Below, piece by piece: positions 7,475 to 11,977 of a DNA stretch of 11,977 nucleotides; the first letter of the stretch is position 1; each line of letters starts with the position of its first letter. Source of the stretch: Clostridiales bacterium (GTDB lineage Bacteria > Bacillota > Dehalobacteriia > UBA4068); assembly GCA_009783495.1 (NCBI GenBank), contig WRDJ01000002.1:1-11977 (forward strand), read 5' to 3'. The position numbers and the translations under genes are program-made. The notes beneath the pieces are model-generated. The model was not told where the DNA came from, did not search any database, and saw only the letters and a list, made by a program, of their open reading frames with translations.

Positions 7475-8725
7475 TCAAACGCGAATCTGCCCGTTGCCGT
7501 AAACGATATATTTATTGCTGGTCAGCTCCTGCAGGCCCATAGGCCCGCGCGTATGCAGCTTTTGCGTGGAAATGCCGATCTCCGCGCCCATGCCGAATTC
7601 CCCGCCGTCGGTGAAGCGGGTGGAGGCGTTGACATAGACGGCGGCGGCGTCCACGTTATTGACGAACTTTTCGGCGGCGGCATAATCCCCGGTGACGATG
7701 CCCTCGCTGTGCTTGGAGGAATAATGCCGGATATGGGCTATGGCCTCGTCCAGGCCGCCCACCACTTTCACGGCCAGGATATAGTCGTTGAACTCGGTAA
7801 AATAATCCTCATCGCTCGCCGGGAGAACCCCTGGCCCCAAAATTTCCATCGTGAGATGGCAGCCCCGCAATTCCACCTTGAAAGCGTCCAGCGCCGGCTT
7901 GACCTTGGGCAGGAAGGCTTCCGCGATCCCCCGGTGCACCAGCAAGGTCTCCAAGGCATTGCAAACCGAAGGGCGGGAGTTTTTGGCATTGTCGGTGATG
8001 CTGACAGCCTGCGCCAAATCCGCGCTTTTGTCTATGAAGATGTGGCAATTGCCCAGTCCGGTCTCGATGCAGGGGACGGTGGCGTTTTCTATCACGGCCT
8101 TGATCAGCCCGGCGCCCCCGCGCGGGATCAGCACGTCAATATAGTCGTTCAGGCGCATCATTTCCCGGGCCGTTTCCAGGCTGGTGTCCTCCAGCAAAAT
8201 GCAGCAATCCTTGTTCAGGCCGTTTTGCTCCAGAGCCTCGCGCATCAGCCCGATCAGGCAGATATTGGAATTGAGCGCCTCCGGCCCGCCGCGCAAAATG
8301 ACGGCATTGCCGGATTTCAGGCAAAGGGCGGCCGCGTCTGCCGTCACATTGGGCCGCGATTCATAAATGATGCCGAGCACGCCCAGCGGCACCCGCACTT
8401 TGACGATTTTCAGGCCGTTGGGGCGAGTTGAGCCGCCTTCGATCTTGCCCACGGGGTCCTCCAGCTGGATTATCTCGCGGATGCCCGCTGAGATGGCCTT
8501 GACGCGGCTTTCCGTCAAAGTCAGCCGCTCAATGAAGGCTTCTTTAGAGCCCGCCCGGCGCGCCGCCTCCACGTCGAGCGCGTTGGCTTTCAAAATGGCC
8601 GCAGTATTAGCCAGCAGGGATTCCGCGATGGCGGCCAGGGCTTTGTTTTTCTGGCCGGTGGGCGCGGTCATCAGCTGCGCCGCCGCGAGCTTGGCCCTTT
8701 GGCCCAGTTCAACTAAGGTTGCCAT
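7475..8725 (-). CDS. proA: Gamma-glutamyl phosphate reductase (ProA)
   Basis: Second enzyme of proline synthesis: NADPH-dependent reduction of gamma-glutamyl phosphate to glutamate-5-semialdehyde in the cytoplasm. The protein has 416 residues, the normal length. It has the aldehyde-dehydrogenase-like fold signature seen as VPLGVLGIIYESRPNVTADA (112-131), NAVILRGGPEALNSN (140-154), VPCIETGLGNCH (217-228), and the catalytic-cysteine segment RPSVCNALET with C255. The family signature around AIAHIRHYSSKHSEGIVTGD is intact. ATG 8725 has AGGAGG at 8735-8740. The coding sequence overlaps the end of proB by 13 bp in a different frame, implying translational coupling. It ends just before the bidirectional terminator. 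Confidence 0.97.
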   Translation of the reverse strand: MATLVELGQRAKLAAAQLMTAPTGQKNKALAAIAESLLANTAAILKANALDVEAARRAGSKEAFIERLTLTESRVKAISAGIREIIQLEDPVGKIEGGSTRPNGLKIVKVRVPLGVLGIIYESRPNVTADAAALCLKSGNAVILRGGPEALNSNICLIGLMREALEQNGLNKDCCILLEDTSLETAREMMRLNDYIDVLIPRGGAGLIKAVIENATVPCIETGLGNCHIFIDKSADLAQAVSITDNAKNSRPSVCNALETLLVHRGIAEAFLPKVKPALDAFKVELRGCHLTMEILGPGVLPASDEDYFTEFNDYILAVKVVGGLDEAIAHIRHYSSKHSEGIVTGDYAAAEKFVNNVDAAAVYVNASTRFTDGGEFGMGAEIGISTQKLHTRGPMGLQELTSNKYIVYGNGQIRV

Positions 8726-9522
8726 GATATTCCGCCTCCTGTGGTGAAAAATGTTGTGCCAGCCTGCTCGCCGGCGCAGAGCTTATATAAAAGCGCGGGG
8801 TCGGCGCCGTTGATGATGGCCATGGGGATATTTTCGTTGAACATCATCTTGGCCGCCTCGATCTTGGTCGCCATGCCGCCCACGCCCCGCTCACTGCCGG
8901 GATCTCCGGCCAGGGCCTCGATGCGTTCATCAATTCTCCCGATATGCGGGATGAGCCGGGCGTTTTCGTTTTTGCGCGGGTCGCTGTCGAAGAGACCGTC
9001 AATATCAGAAAGCAAAACCAAAGCGTCGGCCTTGACGATGGTGGCCACGATGGCGGAAAGCGTATCGTTGTCGCTCGGCCCAAGCTCCGCGATGGAAACG
9101 CTGTCGTTTTCGTTGACGATGGGAATGGCCTTCATTTCCAGCAGCTTATCGAAAGCGTTGGTGACGTGCGCCTTGAAAGTGGGCATTTCCAGAATATTGC
9201 GCATGAGCAGAATCTGCGCCACCGTCTGCCCGTAGGCCGAAAAGAAGCGGTCATAGATGGCCATGAGCTGACATTGCCCGATGGCGGCCGCCGCCTGCTT
9301 GGAGGGGGTATCCTTGGGCCTTTGGCCGAGGCCCAGCCGGGCCACGCCCACCGCGATGGCCCCGGAGGAAACCAGGATGATTTCGCGGCCGGAATTTTGC
9401 AGATCGGCCAGCACCTTGGCCAAAACCTCGATGCGCCCGAAATTCATCAGGCCCGTGTCATAGGTGAGGGTGGAGCTGCCCACCTTCACGACGATCCTTT
9501 TGGCGCTTTTAAATGGGTTCAT
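8713..9522 (-). CDS. proB: Glutamate 5-kinase (ProB), short form without PUA domain
   Basis: First and normally proline-inhibited step of proline synthesis: ATP-dependent phosphorylation of glutamate to gamma-glutamyl phosphate, which is passed to ProA. The 269-residue protein is an amino-acid-kinase fold with IVVKVGSSTLT (10-20), VSSGAIAVG (51-59), IPIVNENDSVS (133-143), DNDTLSAIVA (151-160), LLSDIDGLFDSDPR (170-183) and GVGGMATKIEAAKMM (213-227). It ends right after the kinase domain. The C-terminal PUA domain of roughly 100 residues found in the E. coli-type enzyme (367 residues) is absent; the frame closes cleanly and proA follows, so this is a natural short form and not a truncation. ATG 9522 has GGAGG at 9531-9535. 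Confidence 0.96.
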   Translation of the reverse strand: MNPFKSAKRIVVKVGSSTLTYDTGLMNFGRIEVLAKVLADLQNSGREIILVSSGAIAVGVARLGLGQRPKDTPSKQAAAAIGQCQLMAIYDRFFSAYGQTVAQILLMRNILEMPTFKAHVTNAFDKLLEMKAIPIVNENDSVSIAELGPSDNDTLSAIVATIVKADALVLLSDIDGLFDSDPRKNENARLIPHIGRIDERIEALAGDPGSERGVGGMATKIEAAKMMFNENIPMAIINGADPALLYKLCAGEQAGTTFFTTGGGISWQP

Positions 9523-9561
9523 TTATGCTTCCTCCGCGTTGAGTGTGAAAAACCGCTGAGC

Positions 9562-9978
9562 TTACTGGGTTTTTTCCGGTTTTAGCCAGGTTATGGATAT
9601 GTCCACGTCTTTGGCGTTTTCAAACTTCAAGCGCAGCTTAACGCGACCCGGCTCAAAATCGCTCATATCTATTTTTTCATCAAATTCCTCGCTAAGCCCA
9701 ACCGTTCTGTCAACGTCGCCCTGAATTATTGTCAGAGAAACCTTGCCTTCGCTGTTTGTGTTGTTTACCAGAAAATTGGCCAGTTCTTCGGCGTTCAGAT
9801 TGACGGTTCTTGTGGCGGTTCCGTTGAGCGACGTCGCGGAGATCTCCCAGACATAAGCCTTGAGGTTTTTCTTCATCCCCGATGACGACCCGGAAAAAGA
9901 CATCCCCATCCCGACACAGCTGGCCAAAGCAACGGCGAAAACCAAGAGCATCCCCAGCGCGACGAATCTTTTTTTCAT
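9562..9978 (-). CDS. Small predicted lipoprotein, function unknown
   Basis: A 138-residue protein with a lipoprotein signal peptide: charged MKKR, a hydrophobic stretch, and a lipobox LASC with the lipidated cysteine at residue 21. The mature part starts with a Gly/Ser/Met-rich tether (GMGMSFSGSSSGM) and continues with alternating hydrophobic and polar residues suggesting a small beta-rich domain. I do not recognise a family. It is probably membrane-anchored on the outside of the cell. ATG 9978 has a GAGGGGGAG-type ribosome binding site about seven bases upstream. It lies 39 bp before proB on the same strand without a convincing terminator between, so it may be co-transcribed with proBA, although no functional link is obvious. 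Confidence 0.82.
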   Translation of the reverse strand: MKKRFVALGMLLVFAVALASCVGMGMSFSGSSSGMKKNLKAYVWEISATSLNGTATRTVNLNAEELANFLVNNTNSEGKVSLTIIQGDVDRTVGLSEEFDEKIDMSDFEPGRVKLRLKFENAKDVDISITWLKPEKTQ

Positions 9979-10033
9979 TTGTTTCTCCCCCTCATTAATA
10001 TAAATAAGATAACCGTTTACCCTGTTTGCGCTT

Positions 10034-10061
10034 ATTATATCACGTTTGATTTTTTTTACAA
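10034..10061 (-). promoter_or_regulatory. Promoter for the lipoprotein gene (and perhaps proBA)
   Basis: On the minus strand, -35 TTGTAA (10056-10061), a 16-bp spacer and TATAAT (10034-10039) with an upstream TGA as an extended -10. The element GTGATATAATAA (10032-10043) is the same as 12 of the 13 bases in the arms of the inverted repeat at 6065-6118, and the -35 and spacing equal those of the XRE-gene promoter. Confidence 0.65.
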
Positions 10062-10172
10062 GAAAAAACTGCCATCAAATACAAGTTCTTTTAGCGGCAG
10101 CCCTTTTGCCTATTTTTCCCGTTCAAGCATATTTATTAACAGAGTTTGCCGGAAGAAGAGGGGGTGGGCCCG

Positions 10173-10415
10173 GTGAGGCGTCTTAGCGATCTCTCCGGTG
10201 ATGAGATAGTTTTGCTGGCCGTTACCACGGGGCTTCTCCTGGCGCAGAATATGGACGCGGCGGAGCAGGACGCCGCGGGCAACTTTTTTATCCTGATGGC
10301 GCAGGTGCTGAGGACGGAAGCCCTGCAAACGGTGATAAGAAAAACGGAAAAGATGGCGCAGGACATAGAATATTTGAAAAACATGATCGGCGGCGGTCAG
10401 ATCCCGGAAGAATAA
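10173..10415 (+). CDS. Small helical protein of unknown function
   Basis: An 80-residue protein if started at GTG 10173, which follows a GAGGGGG stretch (10158-10164) by about eight bases. A TTG at 10146 or GTG at 10164 would add nine or three residues. The sequence is predicted to be helical: RLSDLSGDEIVLLAVTTGLL, then a DAAEQDAAGNFFILMAQVL segment, then a charged amphipathic tail (VIRKTEKMAQDIEYLKNMI) that could pack as a coiled coil. There is no signal peptide. The pattern of an acidic LS-x-DE start and GNFF-x-LMAQ centre recalls short uncharacterised proteins common in Clostridia, but I cannot name a family. It lies 92 bp before the YkvI-type gene on the same strand. No convincing promoter was found upstream. 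Confidence 0.65.
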   Translation: MRRLSDLSGDEIVLLAVTTGLLLAQNMDAAEQDAAGNFFILMAQVLRTEALQTVIRKTEKMAQDIEYLKNMIGGGQIPEE

Positions 10416-10450
10416 GCCTCATAATCACATTCCCTGTCTACTCCGTTTGT

Positions 10451-10495
10451 TTTACGCATATATTTTATCGCATAACGCAAAACTATGCGTGTAAA
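10451..10495. repeat. Three TTTA(n)CGCATA half-sites before the ykvI-like gene
   Basis: TTTACGCATA (10451-10460) and TTTATCGCATA (10464-10474) are direct copies, and TATGCGTGTAAA (10484-10495) is the same element inverted, running into the ribosome binding site. The second and third copies can form a 6-bp hairpin CGCATA/TATGCG with a nine-base loop. A possible operator, or an RNA structure that limits translation. Confidence 0.45.
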
Positions 10496-10507
10496 GGAGA
10501 GCGAATT

Positions 10508-11566
10508 TTGCGGAAAAACGGCGTTTCGGTATTAAAAATAGCGGCGGCGTATATCGGGACGGTGGTGGGGGCGGGTTTTGCCACCGGGCAGGAGATTTTG
10601 CAGTTTTTCGCCGGATTCGGGTTGAGCGGATTGTGGGGAATTATTTTAACCACGCTTCTCTTCATCGTTTTCGGTTTCATCATCATGGAACTGGGCTTCA
10701 AGCTTTCCGCACGCTCGCACCTGGAAATCATCCGGCAGAGCGGCGGAAATATCCTGGGCTTCGTCATAGACCTCATCATAACCTTTTTCCTTTTCGGCGC
10801 GCTCACGGCCATGATCGCGGGAACCGGAGCCTTGTTTCATCAGCAGTTCGGGCTCCCCGCCATCGCCGGCAACCTTCTGATGGCGGCGCTGACAGCGCTC
10901 ACCGTCCTCTCGGGGATAAACGGCGTCATCAACTCAATCAGCGCCGTCGTGCCTTTTTTATTGGCTTCGGTCGTCGGCATCAGCGTTTTTTCCATCATCA
11001 ACACGCCGCCCGACCTGGCGCCCGTCGCACAAGCTGGCTACGGCCTGGCGGACAACTGGCTGATTGCCGGCGTCGTTTACGTCTCTTATAACATCATTTT
11101 GTCCATCGCGGTGCTGGGGCCTTTGGGCGCCCGCGCCAAAGACAAAAAGACGGTGCTCAAAGGCGCGGTTTTGGGAGGGCTGGGCCTGGGCCTGGGCGTG
11201 GTGATGATTTATCTGGCCATACTCGGCAATATGGCGGCTATAAAAGATTTGGAGATTCCCATGTCGCATATCGCGGGAAACATCTCGCGCAACACGCAGA
11301 TCATCTATGCGGTGATTTTGATCGCCGAGGTCTATACGACGGCGGTGGCTTCCTTATACGGCTTCAGCGCCCGCTTGAGCAACGCGGAAAAATCTCCGCG
11401 CGCAAGCCGCGCGCTTGTCACTGGCACGGCTGCGGCGGCCTTTTTCGCCAGTCTGGCCGGGTTTTCCAATTTGATAAAATATTTATACCCCATAGTCGGC
11501 TACGCGGGACTATTATTGCTGGGCTGCCTGTTATACAGCAAACTGAAGTCGAGAAGGTCTGCCTGA
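10508..11566 (+). CDS. YkvI-family membrane protein
   Basis: A 352-residue integral membrane protein with about ten hydrophobic segments. The N-terminal segment VLKIAAAYIGTVVGAGFATGQEI (8-30) carries the Gly-rich GAGFATGQE motif typical of the YkvI family, which is related to amino-acid/cation transporters of the APC type with a broken first helix. Further helices lie near 40-64, 82-109, 113-133, 138-160, 182-207, 215-240, 262-285, 298-318 and 322-345. A transporter role is plausible but the substrate is unknown. The start is TTG 10508, the only start near the strong AAGGAGAG site (10494-10501) and exactly before the conserved N-terminus. No helix appears missing. It may form a unit with the small gene upstream, and transcription should end at the terminator near 11710. 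Confidence 0.85.
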   Translation: MRKNGVSVLKIAAAYIGTVVGAGFATGQEILQFFAGFGLSGLWGIILTTLLFIVFGFIIMELGFKLSARSHLEIIRQSGGNILGFVIDLIITFFLFGALTAMIAGTGALFHQQFGLPAIAGNLLMAALTALTVLSGINGVINSISAVVPFLLASVVGISVFSIINTPPDLAPVAQAGYGLADNWLIAGVVYVSYNIILSIAVLGPLGARAKDKKTVLKGAVLGGLGLGLGVVMIYLAILGNMAAIKDLEIPMSHIAGNISRNTQIIYAVILIAEVYTTAVASLYGFSARLSNAEKSPRASRALVTGTAAAAFFASLAGFSNLIKYLYPIVGYAGLLLLGCLLYSKLKSRRSA

Positions 11567-11568
11567 CT

Positions 11569-11641
11569 GTCATTTTAAGGGAGCGGAGCGACCGAAGAAC
11601 CTAAAAACATATCATAGATTCTTCTCTGTGTTAGGAATGAC
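11569..11641. repeat. Degenerate palindromic intergenic repeat
   Basis: The ends are inverted: GTCATTTTAAGG...GAAGAACCT on the left (11569-11602) and AGATTCTTC...TTAGGAATGAC on the right (11616-11641). The left arm has the GAGCGGAGCGACCGAAGAA core typical of short palindromic elements dispersed between genes in many bacteria; the right arm has about eight fewer bases. No coding sequence is inside. It starts two bases after the ykvI-like stop codon. Confidence 0.6.
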
Positions 11642-11685
11642 GATATAAATTGGTTTTTGCGAAAGCCCTGCGGTTGCCAGCCACC

Positions 11686-11729
11686 AAAAAGCAAGCAGCC
11701 CCGCCTGTTGGCGGGGCTGCTTGCTTTTT
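11686..11729. terminator. Strong bidirectional terminator between ykvI-like gene and hppA
   Basis: A 20-bp perfect stem pairs 11686-11705 (AAAAAGCAAGCAGCCCCGCC) with 11710-11729 around a TGTT loop. A run of six T follows on the plus strand and five T on the minus strand. It ends the minus-strand hppA gene 18 bp after its stop codon and also stops readthrough from the left. Confidence 0.95.
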
Positions 11730-11746
11730 TACTTAATCAAAGAAGC

Positions 11747-11977
11747 TTATTTTTCGATCCTCATGCGATAGAAGGAGCGCCAGACGAAGAAGAGCGCGAC
11801 CGCCAGGAAGCCCACCCCGACATATGGGGCGTAATCAGCGAAAGACTCGTGAATCGCCAACTCCATCGTCAAGATGCCGAAGAGAGTGGTGAATTTGATG
11901 ATCGGGTTAAGCGCCACCGAGGAAGTGTCTTTGAAGGGGTCGCCCACCGTATCCCCGATCACGGTGGCGTCATGCAG
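11747..11977 (-). CDS. hppA: Membrane-bound ion-translocating pyrophosphatase, C-terminal end (partial)
   Basis: The last 76 residues of an integral membrane pyrophosphatase that couples hydrolysis of pyrophosphate to H+ or Na+ pumping. The segment LHDATVIGDTVGDPFKDTSS is the conserved acidic motif near the C-terminus that helps bind Mg-pyrophosphate. It is followed by SVALNPIIKFTTLFGILTMELA and a final membrane helix (YAPYVGVGFLAVALFFVW) with a basic tail. The reading frame is open through the right edge, so the start and most of the gene (normally about 650-800 codons) lie outside. The residue that separates K+-dependent from K+-independent types is not in the window, so the ion pumped cannot be told. 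Confidence 0.94.
   Translation of the reverse strand: MHDATVIGDTVGDPFKDTSSVALNPIIKFTTLFGILTMELAIHESFADYAPYVGVGFLAVALFFVWRSFYRMRIEK

Noticed and set aside
7553..8431. A 292-codon open frame opposite proA
   Set aside because: It is an antisense shadow of a clear ProA coding sequence, with no ribosome binding site or domain.
9549..9583. A possible terminator between the lipoprotein gene and proB (AAAACCG/CGGTTTT arms)
   Set aside because: The stem is only 7 bp and AT-rich with a 21-base loop, overlaps the lipoprotein 3' end, and lacks a T run beyond the pairing. At most a weak attenuator.
10106..10135. A possible promoter for the small gene (TTGCCT with TATTTA)
   Set aside because: The -10 matches consensus at only three of six positions, too weak to list.

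Overview
The window is ordinary-looking chromosomal DNA, fairly GC-rich and densely coded on both strands. It probably comes from a member of the Bacillota related to Clostridia. The evidence is an AddB-type recombination nuclease, Shine-Dalgarno sites of the GGAGG type, GTG and TTG starts, a YkvI-type membrane protein, a long HflX of the kind I associate with Clostridia, and a membrane pyrophosphatase. I see no rRNA, tRNA, CRISPR array, transposase or phage gene.

Left block, minus strand, 1-5979: a tightly packed operon reads hflX, a PHP-domain phosphoesterase, addB, and then the first codons of a gene that is probably addA. hflX and the PHP gene overlap by 4 bp (GTGA). The PHP stop forms part of the addB Shine-Dalgarno. 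addB and the next gene overlap by 4 bp (ATGA). The HflX protein has an N-terminal extension of about 190 residues carrying a complete JAMM/MPN-type metal-site pattern (E50, H93-x-H95, D106).

Middle, 5980-6217: a short divergent intergenic region holds two back-to-back promoters whose -10 elements form the arms of a perfect 13-bp inverted repeat and whose -35 elements overlap. It drives the hflX operon leftward and, rightward, a gene for an XRE-type DNA-binding protein fused to about eight membrane helices (6218-7405). A strong bidirectional terminator (7419-7453) separates that gene from the convergent proline genes.

Proline block, minus strand, 7475-9978: a small predicted lipoprotein gene, then proB (short form without the PUA domain), then proA overlapping proB by 13 bp. 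These could form one transcript from a promoter at about 10034-10061 that resembles the hflX/XRE promoters. ProB and ProA perform the first two steps of proline synthesis from glutamate.

Right block, plus strand, 10173-11566: an 80-residue helical protein of unknown function, then a YkvI-family membrane protein with a TTG start. Its upstream region has three copies of a TTTA(n)CGCATA half-site. After it come a degenerate palindromic intergenic repeat (11569-11641), a very strong bidirectional terminator (11686-11729), and the 3' end of a membrane-bound pyrophosphatase gene (hppA) on the minus strand running off the right edge.

The most unusual items are the JAMM-like domain on HflX, the overlapping divergent promoter with its perfect inverted repeat, and the membrane-anchored XRE regulator next to it. 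I do not see clear evidence of a wholly new system.
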